From positions 4,796,501-4,860,500 of the forward strand of contig NZ_CP020700.1 in the NCBI RefSeq assembly GCF_003932715.1: 64,000 nucleotides of DNA, given 5' to 3'. The translations under genes were made by a program, and so were the position numbers. A model generated the notes under the pieces. That model was given only the letters and a program-made list of their open reading frames with translations. It ran no database searches and had not been told where the DNA came from. Shown one piece after another: positions 18,184-26,634 of this stretch (its first letter is position 1; every line of letters starts with the position of its first letter). The DNA comes from Streptomyces tsukubensis. GTDB taxonomy: Bacteria; Actinomycetota; Actinomycetes; Streptomycetales; Streptomycetaceae.

Positions 18184-19734
18184 AGAATGTGGTTCGGACT
18201 GGGTGAGCGTGATCCCGTGGTACGTCGCGACCTGTCGGCCGTAGTCATCACGGGGGCGGGTGCGGTTGAGCTGGGGGACGACGGAGAGTAGGTTCCGCCC
18301 GAAGACCTGCTTGGTTCCGGCCCGGACGCCGTTGTCTTCGGCCCAGTCGCGCCAGACGGACCACAGGGCGTCCACGGGGACGCTGCACGCGGGCCCGGTC
18401 GTGCAGCGTTCGCGGACGAATGCGCTGGTGGGGGATGCGGTGTCCCGCATGGTGGTGACCGCGTCCCGGCTGGACGCGGGTTCCGTGATCCGACCCGCTC
18501 GCTGGAGGCGCGCCAGTCCTTCCAGCGCCCAGTTGAGAATGCCGGGCATCTCGGCAATCAGCCGGTCGGTGAGGGTGGGATCTTCCTTCCCCAGCCACGA
18601 AACACGCGTGCTGAGCAGCACGAACCGGTTGGCGATGACACCCGAGGAGTCACCGAAATGCGGCAGCTCGTTGGAGAGGATCATCAGCCGGGAAGGCAGC
18701 TTGCCGGTCCACTGCTCCCGGTACTTCCGATCCACGTCGATCGTGTCCTCGCCCGAGATCGTCAACAGCCGTTCCACTACCTGACTGTTGTCGTTGCCGG
18801 ACAGACGGGCGTCGGAGATGATCGCCAGGGACTTCCCGATCAGCGTGGCCAGGCCGAAGTTCGAGCCGAGGCCGGCCAGGGTCGGCCCGGCAAGGTTCTT
18901 CTTGCCGACGAGCCCTTTCAGCACCCGTGCGATCGTGCCCTTACCGGACCGGGACGGGCCGACCATGAGCAGGATCTTCTGAAGGTCGGTACGGCCCGAG
19001 AGGACGTAGCCGAACCACTCCTGGAGGGCAGCGACGGAGTCGGTGTCGTCCGGCCAGACCTCGGAGAGGAAGCGCTCCCAGCCGGGCGCCGCGGCGGTGG
19101 GGTCGTAGGCGAACGGGATGGACACGATGTTGAAGAACCCCGGTGTGTGCGGCAGGAGCGCACGGTCACGGATCCTGAGCAGCCCGTTCTCGCAGGCCAC
19201 GATCGGCCCGCCGCGCTGCTCGTCGGCATCCGCGGCGTCGAGCCACGAAGGCGCGTCGGTCTCGGTCGGCAGTAGCGTGATGGAGCCGAGAGCGTCGAGC
19301 AGGTTGCTGATCTTCGGCTTCGTCGGAGCCCAGTCGCGTTCCTCGGTTTCGCCGTCCTTGCCGGGAACCCGGTAGACGGCGTGCTCAAGCCGCTCGTACA
19401 TGGCCTTGCGCACCTGAGCTTCGTCGGTCTCCCGCCAGCAGGTGCCGCTCCAGCGCATCCAGGACGCACGCCACCGCCGGTACACGAGCTGCCCGTCATC
19501 GGTCTGCCAGTCGGGCAGGAGACGGCGAGCGACGGCCATCGGGTGCGAGGGCGCGGGCAGTTCCTCGCCCTCAGGGGCCAGGTACGGGTCAGGACGAACA
19601 GCAGAACGGACGCCCTGACGGGCGACGCCTTCCGGCGCGCTACGGCTGTCTGAGCCCGCGGCCGGTTCGGCGGAGCTGGGCATGGCGGGGGGATGGGAAG
19701 AGACCACCCCCGCGCCGGTGCCGGTGCTGGTCAC
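18172..19734 (-). CDS. Phage/plasmid primase P4-type SF3 helicase (replication protein)
   Basis: This is the probable replicative helicase of the element. The 520-residue protein has a D5_N/P4-type region, then the AAA+ SF3 domain with Walker A GPSRSGKGT. A Walker B-like segment (SLAIISDARLSG) and a sensor-like segment with RLMILSNELPHF follow. The C-terminal end has a winged-helix-like region. It starts at GTG 19734, overlapping the prim-pol stop by 4 bases, so primase and helicase are made together. In many elements the two parts are one polypeptide; here they are split. Confidence 0.9.
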   Translation of the reverse strand: MTSTGTGAGVVSSHPPAMPSSAEPAAGSDSRSAPEGVARQGVRSAVRPDPYLAPEGEELPAPSHPMAVARRLLPDWQTDDGQLVYRRWRASWMRWSGTCWRETDEAQVRKAMYERLEHAVYRVPGKDGETEERDWAPTKPKISNLLDALGSITLLPTETDAPSWLDAADADEQRGGPIVACENGLLRIRDRALLPHTPGFFNIVSIPFAYDPTAAAPGWERFLSEVWPDDTDSVAALQEWFGYVLSGRTDLQKILLMVGPSRSGKGTIARVLKGLVGKKNLAGPTLAGLGSNFGLATLIGKSLAIISDARLSGNDNSQVVERLLTISGEDTIDVDRKYREQWTGKLPSRLMILSNELPHFGDSSGVIANRFVLLSTRVSWLGKEDPTLTDRLIAEMPGILNWALEGLARLQRAGRITEPASSRDAVTTMRDTASPTSAFVRERCTTGPACSVPVDALWSVWRDWAEDNGVRAGTKQVFGRNLLSVVPQLNRTRPRDDYGRQVATYHGITLTQSEPHSSES

Positions 19735-20600
19735 ACAGCCACCCCGGGTACGGCAAGGCCGTTACTGACGGCGCGCTGGGCGTATCCGTGCGGCACGCCG
19801 ACGGAGACAGCGGCTGCAACGACCTGGGCGGCGATGACGTCGAGCCCGCAGGGGCCGGGGCATCGGGAGTGCTGCGCGGCCAGGAATCGGGCAACGCCGA
19901 ACGCCTTGCTGCCGGCGCCGGTTTCCGTGCAGGCGCGGACCATGGCCAGACCCTTTTCAAGGCCGGTGCGGATGTACCGGGCGGTGTGGCGGCAGCCGGT
20001 CGCAGCAGGCGCCTCCCAGACGGCCCGCGACGGCAGTTCGACCGGGCCGCGCGCCGGGGTGGTCTCTTCCCTCACAGCCAAGCCGCGGACGACGTCCGGC
20101 AGGGCGGTCATGGTGCCATGGCCCGGGCCGCGCCAGCGGGCGTACTGCATCAGGCTCTTGATGTCCACAGCGGCGCGAACTCCGTTGGCGGAGCGCGTGG
20201 TGCCCCGGTAGATCCAGTGTTCCCCGCGGGTGGTGACCACGGTCCTGGTGGTGGGGAGGGCCCGGCGGGCCCAGGTGACGGCGGCCGGGTTGTCCAGGTC
20301 CACCACGGTGAGCCCGGCGCCGCCCGGGTGGTAGGCGACGGAGGTCGCGTGGCGCCAGTCCGCGGCCCACTGTGGGGAGGTGAGGGTGTCCGGGTCTGTC
20401 GTGGCAGCGGCCCAGGCGTGGCACGGCAGCGGGCAGCGGCAGGGACCGGGTACCCGCATGTGCGGGCGGCCCCCGCAGGCCGTGTCCCGGCACTCCGGGC
20501 AGTTGGCGGGCGGTCGCTTCTCCCGCAGCGGGAGCACGGGCAACCCGCGGTGGGCCAGGTCGAGGGCGACCTGTAGCAGGGGCGGGCGGTCATGGGTCAT
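19731..20600 (-). CDS. Bifunctional DNA primase/polymerase (prim-pol) N-terminal domain protein
   Basis: This archaeo-eukaryotic-type primase would make primers, and perhaps extend them, for element replication. The DxD-like motif is in LTVVDLDNP, the sxH motif in GEHWIYRG, and a third acid in AAVDIKS. A cysteine cluster near the N-terminus (CPECRDTAC and CRCPLPC) suggests zinc binding. ATG 20600 was chosen because GGAG lies upstream at normal spacing; another ATG at 20642 would add 14 residues. The product has 289 residues. Together with the next gene it gives a RepPP-like replication module. Confidence 0.88.
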   Translation of the reverse strand: MTHDRPPLLQVALDLAHRGLPVLPLREKRPPANCPECRDTACGGRPHMRVPGPCRCPLPCHAWAAATTDPDTLTSPQWAADWRHATSVAYHPGGAGLTVVDLDNPAAVTWARRALPTTRTVVTTRGEHWIYRGTTRSANGVRAAVDIKSLMQYARWRGPGHGTMTALPDVVRGLAVREETTPARGPVELPSRAVWEAPAATGCRHTARYIRTGLEKGLAMVRACTETGAGSKAFGVARFLAAQHSRCPGPCGLDVIAAQVVAAAVSVGVPHGYAQRAVSNGLAVPGVAV

Positions 20601-20690
20601 GCTGGAGCTCCAGTTCTCATGCTGGAGCCGGGGCGGCCGCACATCTTTGTCGAGACGGGGCGGTCGCCCCGGCGCGTGTGCGGGGGCGGG

Positions 20691-21431
20691 TTAGGTCGTG
20701 ATGCGGATGACGGCTGCGGTGGCGTCGTCGCGGTAGCCCGTGGCGTCGGCGCGGGCGGCGGCGACGATGACGTCGGCGAGGGCCTGCGGGTCGGTTTCGT
20801 GGGCCCGGACCAGCGCTTCGAGCCTGGCGTGCGGCATCTGGCCGTGGACGCCGTCGGAGGTCAGGACGACCAGGTCATCGGTGATCTGGCAGAGGGGCAC
20901 GGTCGCGATGGAAGACCGGCCGAGCGCTGCCCGGGCGTAGTCGTCCAGTACCAGCGCTGCCGTTTCCGTGGGGACTGTCTCGTCCGGGCGGCCGTCGCGG
21001 TGAAGGGTCACGGCGGTGCCGCCCCATTTCCGCAGCCAGGTGCCCATGGTCTGGTCGGTCGACCGCTGGACGAGGTGTTCGCCGGTCCATCCGTAGATCC
21101 GGGCGTCGCCGGTCCACGCGATCAGCGTCGTCCCGGTCCGCTCGTCCGTCACAGCGGCCACGGCTACGCCGTCGTCCACCTGCTCCGTGGGGGGTGCGGC
21201 GGCCATTTCGGCTGCGGCGAGGATGCCGAGCATCGGCCCGCGCCGGGCGCCGATGCGGGCGATGACCTCGGCGGCGATGGTCGAGAAGCGGACCACGTCG
21301 TCGGTGTTGCCGATGCCGTCCACGAGCGCGGCGGCGACCATCGGTGTACCCGAGAGCCGGTGAACCATGACGGCGTCGGCGTTGTGGGGGCGAGTGCCCT
21401 TCCGGGTCGCGGTGGCGGTGATCACGGTCAT
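20691..21431 (-). CDS. PP2C-like (PPM) protein serine/threonine phosphatase
   Basis: This 246-residue protein has the metal-binding motifs of PPM phosphatases: HNADAV near the N-terminus, VDGIGN, WTGDARIY, VLTSDGVHG and DDATAAV near the end. It lacks a membrane segment, so it should be cytoplasmic. ATG 21431 is preceded by GGAGGAGA at ideal spacing; the longer frame upstream reads out of frame through the next gene. It overlaps the Cys-rich gene by 4 bases. A phosphatase is not a core AICE function, so it is cargo or controls transfer. Confidence 0.85.
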   Translation of the reverse strand: MTVITATATRKGTRPHNADAVMVHRLSGTPMVAAALVDGIGNTDDVVRFSTIAAEVIARIGARRGPMLGILAAAEMAAAPPTEQVDDGVAVAAVTDERTGTTLIAWTGDARIYGWTGEHLVQRSTDQTMGTWLRKWGGTAVTLHRDGRPDETVPTETAALVLDDYARAALGRSSIATVPLCQITDDLVVLTSDGVHGQMPHARLEALVRAHETDPQALADVIVAAARADATGYRDDATAAVIRITT

Positions 21432-21571
21432 TCGGTGTCTCCTCCGGAAGCGCTCGGGGCGCACGTGCAGTCGGGGAACTCGCTGCTGCCGTCGGCTCCG
21501 CAGCCGCAGCAGTGGTCGTAGGGGTAGGGCTCGGTGTCGTCGGTGGGTTCGCACCGCTCGCAGTCGTTCAT
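21428..21571 (-). CDS. Small Cys-rich protein, 47 residues
   Basis: The product has seven cysteines in the order CxxC, CCGCG and CTC within 47 acidic residues, which suggests a small zinc-binding fold. ATG 21571 has GAGGAA about 6 bases upstream. The stop overlaps the phosphatase start by 4 bases, so it is translated with it and may be its partner. No family was recognised. Confidence 0.6.
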   Translation of the reverse strand: MNDCERCEPTDDTEPYPYDHCCGCGADGSSEFPDCTCAPSASGGDTE

Positions 21572-21579
21572 GGGGTTCC

Positions 21580-22047
21580 TCAGTGGTGGATGGTGCCGTT
21601 GGCTTTGCCGAAGATTCCGGTGGCGGTGATCTGCTGGTGGATGTGAGTGGTGGTGCCTCCCCCACCGCCGCTGGTGCGGCGGGTGCCTCGGGCGATGACG
21701 GGGACGGCGACCGTGGCTGCGACGAGGAGGGCGGCGGCGGACCAGAGGGCGTGGGTCATGGCGATGAGTCCCGGGGCTGCGTAGGAGAGTCCGACCCCGG
21801 CGGCGCCGATGCCGCCTCCGAGGGTGGGTGCGAGAAGAGCGGTCGTGCGGGCCCATGCCGGGATCGGCTGCGGAGCGGTAACCGGAACCGGCTGCGGGGG
21901 CGCGGCGTGGGTGTAGGCGAGCGTGCGGGCGCCGTCGGGGAGGGTGACGAGGGCGACGCCGGGGGGAAGCGGGAGGGGTTGGATCGGGCCTTGTCGGATG
22001 GTGTGCGGGGGCAGGGTGGTGATCTTGTACGGGGTGGGTTCGTGCAC
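21580..22047 (-). CDS. Element-encoded small membrane protein (Spd-like)
   Basis: This 155-residue protein has a Pro-rich N-terminal half and one or two hydrophobic stretches (about residues 68-122). It ends in a Gly-rich segment and a His/Thr-rich tail with THIHQQITATG. The GTG start at 22047 has AAAGGA upstream. Its position next to traB and its size resemble Spd (plasmid spreading) membrane proteins of Streptomyces elements. This rests on context, not clear homology. Confidence 0.65.
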   Translation of the reverse strand: MHEPTPYKITTLPPHTIRQGPIQPLPLPPGVALVTLPDGARTLAYTHAAPPQPVPVTAPQPIPAWARTTALLAPTLGGGIGAAGVGLSYAAPGLIAMTHALWSAAALLVAATVAVPVIARGTRRTSGGGGGTTTHIHQQITATGIFGKANGTIHH

Positions 22048-22109
22048 AACGTGGTCCTTTCAGCGGTCCGGGCAGTGCCCCGGTGGGTGGAGTGCTGCCC
22101 GGTGGTCTG

Positions 22110-22187
22110 CTTGTCGTGTTGCTTGTCGTGTTGCTTGTCGCCTGGTTGTCGTGCGGCTTGTCGCTTGTCTTGTCTTGTCGCTTGTCG
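22110..22187. repeat. Short direct-repeat cluster (CTTGTCG/CGACAAG), candidate clt
   Basis: Copies of CTTGTCG or one-base variants occur at 22110, 22122, 22134, 22145, 22157, 22164, 22169, 22174 and 22181, in one orientation and partly touching. The cluster lies about 85 bases beyond the traB stop. TraB proteins bind short direct repeats in clt loci at such places, so this is a good candidate transfer site. Confidence 0.7.
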
Positions 22188-22271
22188 CCTTGCAGGTCAG
22201 GGACCGGTTTTGGGGCTCACGCGGCCGCCTGGGGCTGTTCTCGGGCGGGTGGGTGGTGGGGCGACAGGTGG

Positions 22272-24374
22272 TCAGGTTCCGGGGGTGTGGCGGTGGTGGA
22301 CGTAGCGGGTTTTGGTGCCGGTTCCGATGCGGACGGCGGTGCCGTCTTCGGCCCAGGCGCGGAGCCAGCCGACGATGGTCTGGCGTGTGGTTCCGTGCTC
22401 GGGGGGCAGGGCGCGGGTGATCGCGGAGGCGCCGGTTCCCTCGGGCCCGGCGGCGAGGAGGATTGCCAGGACTGCGTCCCGGGCGGATGTGTCCTCCCCG
22501 CCTTCGGCGCCGCTGTTGCGGAGTGCTGAGAGGTTCAGTCCTTGCCCGTTGTCCGGCCGTGTGCTCGGTCGGCCGGGGGCGGGGGTGTCGAGTTGGGCGA
22601 CGATGTCGCGGAACTGGCGGGTGATGTCGTCCGGCTCGGGGGCGGGCTGCTGCTCGGTGCGGAGGGCGGTGAGGTTCAGCCCGGCCGCCGGAGCAGGGGC
22701 GGTGCCGGGTTGGGGGGTGTGGTCGCGGATCCAGGCGGTGCGCCCGTGGTCCCAGCGGCGGGCGTAGTCGGCCCCGGCGGCCTTGGCGGAGAGGGTGTCG
22801 AGGGTGGGGTGGCGGTCGCTGGTGGTGTGGACGATGTCCCGGATCTGGTTGGGCAGGATCCGCCAGGACTTGAAGAGAGCGGCGGGGCTTTCGGGGGTGG
22901 CCATGAACCCGGCGCCCTTGTAAGGGGCCTGGTCGACGCGCAGGCCGCGGGAGCCGGGGAACTGTTTGGCCAGGTCCATGCCTTCTTTCTCGCCGCCGGT
23001 GAGCGCGACGCGGACCTTGGCTTCGCGGCGGATCATGAGGTTCCCGAGCACGCTGCCGGTGGCACCGAGGGCGGTCAGGACGGTGCGGATGCCCATGGCG
23101 CGGGCGATGCGGATGACTTCGAGGATCTTCTCGGCGAGGCTGCGCAGTGCGCGGTCCGGGGAGGCGAGGATCTCGGCGCCCTCGTCGATCACGATCATGA
23201 TCTGGGGGATGCGGTCGCTGATGGGAAGCAGGTCGGTGTTCGCCTGTGTCATCAGGTCCTGGTAGGCGGTCTTGCGGTGCTTGGCGATCCGCACGGCGGC
23301 GGTCAGCATGAGCATGGCTTCGTCGTAGTCGGCGGCGAGCCAGTCGACCCCCGGGCGCACCACCGTGCCACCCGACCCACCGCCGTCGAGGGCGGGGCGG
23401 ACCCAGGGCAGGCCCGCGCTCCCGGCGTTGAGGTCGATGACCCAGGTCAGGACGTCGGTGGTGCGGGCGAACCCGGCGAGGATCGTGTGGGCCATGTTCG
23501 TCTTGCCCGAACCGGTCGGACCGACCACCAGCGCGCACTGTTCGCGCAGGTAGGCCAGCACTTCGCGGCCGTCGGTCCGCACGCCCCAGGGGATTCCGGT
23601 GTGGAGGGACAAGGGGCTGTAGTCGGTGGGGTAGGTGATCTCCCCTGCGAGGACGTTCACTGTGGTGACGTCGATGAGGACGCGGCCCTGGTCGATCCCG
23701 GCGGTGGCGGTGGCGGTGCAGCCGTGGGGCAGGCGGGCGTCCGCGGAGAGCTGGGGCGCGTACTGGGCGATCCGCTCGTACGTTGTCCCGCCCGGCGGGA
23801 GTTCGGCGTCGATGGTGAACCCTGTGTTCGTGGGCCACTGCTCGATGGCGAGGATCCGCACGCTGATCCCGCACACGCGGTGGATGCGGTCGGCCCACTC
23901 GGCCGCGATCGCCCGGCGTTCGGCGGACAGTTCACGGGCGACCTGCCGTTCCGCAGCCGCGATCGCTTCCAGCTCCCGGGCCTCTTCCCGCAGGAGGGTG
24001 GCGCGGGCGGAGGTTCCGATACCGGCCCCGAGGGCGGCCAGCGACCCGAGCGCGGCCCAGGTGAGCGGGCCGGTGGTGATGGCCCAGGTGGTCCACCCGG
24101 CACCCAGCAGCCAGGACGCGGCTCGCATGGCGACGGTGCGGGCGGATAGCCGGTCACGGAGGCTGGTGATGGTGTGACCGATCGCTCCGGCCGTGCCGAT
24201 GGTGAGGGCCCAGCCGGGGGGCATGCCGGTGGCGGCCCCGGTCGTGGCCACGGCCAGACACCCGCTCGTCGCGGACAGGGCGCCGGTCACGGGTCCGTGC
24301 CCGGCCGTCCAGTCCCACACCGGCCCCGGAGCCTTCCCCTTCGGCTTCTTTGTTTTGGCGGTGGTGGTGGTCAT
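22272..24374 (-). CDS. traB: TraB-type FtsK/SpoIIIE DNA translocase for conjugal transfer
   Basis: TraB alone can move double-stranded DNA between mycelia as a hexameric motor. The 700-residue protein has N-terminal membrane helices (about residues 28-125), a coiled linker, and an FtsK-like motor with Walker A GPTGSGKT near residue 290 and Walker B IMIVIDEGAE. The C-terminal segment (about 620-700) is a winged-helix-like domain that would read the clt repeats. ATG 24374 lies just beyond the next gene's stop. It is followed by the CTTGTCG repeat cluster. Confidence 0.94.
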   Translation of the reverse strand: MTTTTAKTKKPKGKAPGPVWDWTAGHGPVTGALSATSGCLAVATTGAATGMPPGWALTIGTAGAIGHTITSLRDRLSARTVAMRAASWLLGAGWTTWAITTGPLTWAALGSLAALGAGIGTSARATLLREEARELEAIAAAERQVARELSAERRAIAAEWADRIHRVCGISVRILAIEQWPTNTGFTIDAELPPGGTTYERIAQYAPQLSADARLPHGCTATATAGIDQGRVLIDVTTVNVLAGEITYPTDYSPLSLHTGIPWGVRTDGREVLAYLREQCALVVGPTGSGKTNMAHTILAGFARTTDVLTWVIDLNAGSAGLPWVRPALDGGGSGGTVVRPGVDWLAADYDEAMLMLTAAVRIAKHRKTAYQDLMTQANTDLLPISDRIPQIMIVIDEGAEILASPDRALRSLAEKILEVIRIARAMGIRTVLTALGATGSVLGNLMIRREAKVRVALTGGEKEGMDLAKQFPGSRGLRVDQAPYKGAGFMATPESPAALFKSWRILPNQIRDIVHTTSDRHPTLDTLSAKAAGADYARRWDHGRTAWIRDHTPQPGTAPAPAAGLNLTALRTEQQPAPEPDDITRQFRDIVAQLDTPAPGRPSTRPDNGQGLNLSALRNSGAEGGEDTSARDAVLAILLAAGPEGTGASAITRALPPEHGTTRQTIVGWLRAWAEDGTAVRIGTGTKTRYVHHRHTPGT

Positions 24375-24376
24375 GG

Positions 24377-25933
24377 TCAGACGTTCCAGCCCTTCTCGGC
24401 TTGGGTCCCGTTGCGGGGGTCCTCGTGGCGGGCGATGTCCTGTTCGTGGGCCTGCCGGAACTGCGGTCCCATGTCGTCGGCGACCGCGACGGCGGACATC
24501 AGCGCGCCGAACATGTCGCTGAAGGAGTCGGCAACGGCCTTCTCCAGGGGAAACTCGCTGTCGGCGCGCTCAGCGAGGATGCGCATCACGTTCGCCACCG
24601 ACGTCAGAGCGGCGGGCAGGCCTTCGACCATGGCCAGGATCTCCATGGCGCTCTCGGGCTCGTAGCTGTGAGCAGCCGTTTCCATCTCGGCCGCGTACTC
24701 CTCGAACCGGAAACCAGACACGCTGTTGTTCCCTTCGCTTGTGGTGGTGGGTGCTGCGGGGACCGGCCCGGCCGGGCGCTCCGCCCGGTCCCCGACCTCC
24801 TCATCGGCCGCCTCAGCAACTGCTTCCTCTTCTTCCTGCGCGGCCCGGATCCCGGCATCCCGCGCAGCCCGCTCCTCCACAGCACCCCGCATCAAAGCGG
24901 CGTACAGACGCCGCCCCGGGTACTGCATCCACTCCCAGCCCAGCCACCGACCCACCGGGGTGGACACCCAACCGACCACCCCCACAACCGCGGCCAGCAC
25001 ACCGGCCAGCAGCCGCCGCCGCTGCAACCGCACCGCAGAACGCACCAGCGCCCGGCGCGCCCGCTGACGCACCGCCGCTCGCCGCACACCTTCGCGGCCC
25101 GCCGCGACCTGTCGCGCCGCCGCACTGTCCCGCACCCTGCGGGCCCGCTCCACGGCCGCCCGCCGCATCCCACTCAGTCGGCCGGCACCCCGGGCCAACG
25201 CCCTACCTGGGCCCGTGCCGGGCCCGGCGACGGTGCGGTTCTGCTGCCGCGCGGCCCGCCGCGCATCCGCGACCGACCGACGCGCCTGGGTGACCGCATC
25301 CCGACGCTGCGACCGCGACGGAGCATCCCGCCGGGCCGACTCCCGCAACGCCCTGACCTGCCCCGCCCGGCCTCGGACAGCTCCTGCGCGGTCCTGCCCT
25401 GCGCCCCGGCTGCGGTGCTTTCCCGGTGTGCGGACCGTGCCCGCACGCGAGGCAGACCCTGCTCCGCGTCGGCCAGTCCGCAGCCCGATCGACCGGTTAG
25501 CGGCGGGGGAAGGTTTCCTGCCGCTGCTACCCGTGGGCTTCTTCTGAGACGGCACCCGGCCGCCCGTAGACGATCGGCCCGTCCGCTCGGTGGCAGGTCC
25601 GCCGGTGCGGGAGCCGCGCGCGGAACTGGCCGCTTTCGTCTTCTTCCGCGCGTTCTGGCGGCGGGTGCGGGAAGCGGCGGCTGCACCGAGAACGACCGCC
25701 CCTGTAGCCGCGGCCACGGCCGCGGCAGGCCCACCGGCCAGTGCCACGGCGGAGAACAGCGAGGCACCGGCATTGGCCCCGGTCACGGCCAGCGGGACCA
25801 CGGGCCACCCGCCGGGCGTGTGCCCAACCCCGGGCGGCGGGGCAGACGCCGCAGGTGCGGGCGCTGGAGTCGATACGGGAATGGCCGGCGGGGCCTCCGG
25901 GCCCGCTACCGGAACGATGGTGGTATCCGTCAT
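24377..25933 (-). CDS. Arg/Ala-rich conjugation-associated membrane protein
   Basis: No named family was recognised. The 518-residue protein has a Pro/Ala N-terminus, one hydrophobic stretch at about 45-85, and a very basic Arg/Ala/Gly region at about 85-310. A second membrane segment (LLAGVLAAVVGVVGWV) follows near 320. The C-terminal part is acidic with EEEEAVAEAADEE and ends in helices resembling coiled coils. The basic middle part could bind DNA next to TraB. It lies 2 bases upstream of traB, so it is in the same operon and is probably a transfer or spreading protein. Confidence 0.7.
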   Translation of the reverse strand: MTDTTIVPVAGPEAPPAIPVSTPAPAPAASAPPPGVGHTPGGWPVVPLAVTGANAGASLFSAVALAGGPAAAVAAATGAVVLGAAAASRTRRQNARKKTKAASSARGSRTGGPATERTGRSSTGGRVPSQKKPTGSSGRKPSPAANRSIGLRTGRRGAGSASRAGTVRTPGKHRSRGAGQDRAGAVRGRAGQVRALRESARRDAPSRSQRRDAVTQARRSVADARRAARQQNRTVAGPGTGPGRALARGAGRLSGMRRAAVERARRVRDSAAARQVAAGREGVRRAAVRQRARRALVRSAVRLQRRRLLAGVLAAVVGVVGWVSTPVGRWLGWEWMQYPGRRLYAALMRGAVEERAARDAGIRAAQEEEEAVAEAADEEVGDRAERPAGPVPAAPTTTSEGNNSVSGFRFEEYAAEMETAAHSYEPESAMEILAMVEGLPAALTSVANVMRILAERADSEFPLEKAVADSFSDMFGALMSAVAVADDMGPQFRQAHEQDIARHEDPRNGTQAEKGWNV

Positions 25934-26028
25934 GCTGGCTCCCTCCCAAGGGAGAAAGAGGGCCCGACCGGGACTGTGGAAGGAAGCGGCCGGGCCCTCG
26001 TGAACGACAGGTCAAAGCACACGGGCCG

Positions 26029-26634
26029 TCACCGGCCCTCCAGCTCCGTCTTTCGGGCCGCGCGGATGATGTCGGCGTGATCGAACGCCAACTCCGGCAG
26101 ATCAGTGAGCGGCCACCAGCGGGCAGCGCGGGCGTCGTCCCCGGCCTGGGCCGTCGTGCCCTGCGGCACCGTGGCGAGGTAGGCGATCGTGACGTACCTG
26201 CCGCGCGGATCCCGGCCCGGTTGGTCCCAGACATCAATCCGCGTCAGGTCACCGGCGGCCACCCGCACCCCGGTCTCCTCGGCCAGCTCCCGTACAGCCG
26301 CCTCCAGCGAGGTCTCACCCGGATCCACATGCCCACCGGGCAAAGCCCAGCAGCCCTCGAAAGGGGCCCAGCCGCGCTCAATCAGCAGTACGCGCCCTGC
26401 GGAGTCGAAGACGACAACATCCGCAGTGAGGCGAGCGGAGTCGGTGACGGCCTGGGCGAGCGCGGTGCGCAGCTCCTCCACGCAGGTCTCTGCCCGGATC
26501 GCGGAGTCGGTGGCGAGCTGGTGCCCCTGCTGGTGCTGCTCGCTTTCTGTACGGGCGGCCGTGGTCTCACTCTGCGCTGCGGTCAGTTCGTCTCGCAGGG
26601 CGCGCAGGGTACGGGTGCGTACAAGGGCGATCAT
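26029..26634 (-). CDS. NUDIX hydrolase, possible Pif-like transfer exclusion factor
   Basis: The NUDIX box reads GGHVDPGET, then five residues, then VRELAEETGV, and all catalytic glutamates are present. The 201-residue protein has an N-terminal coiled-coil-like region (about 1-70) with many Glu/Gln/Ala. ATG 26634 has AAGGAG about 9 bases upstream and overlaps the DUF2637 gene stop. In pSAM2 the immunity factor Pif contains a NUDIX motif and blocks transfer between like donors. By position and motif this may do the same, but ordinary nucleotide clean-up is possible. Confidence 0.88.
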   Translation of the reverse strand: MIALVRTRTLRALRDELTAAQSETTAARTESEQHQQGHQLATDSAIRAETCVEELRTALAQAVTDSARLTADVVVFDSAGRVLLIERGWAPFEGCWALPGGHVDPGETSLEAAVRELAEETGVRVAAGDLTRIDVWDQPGRDPRGRYVTIAYLATVPQGTTAQAGDDARAARWWPLTDLPELAFDHADIIRAARKTELEGR

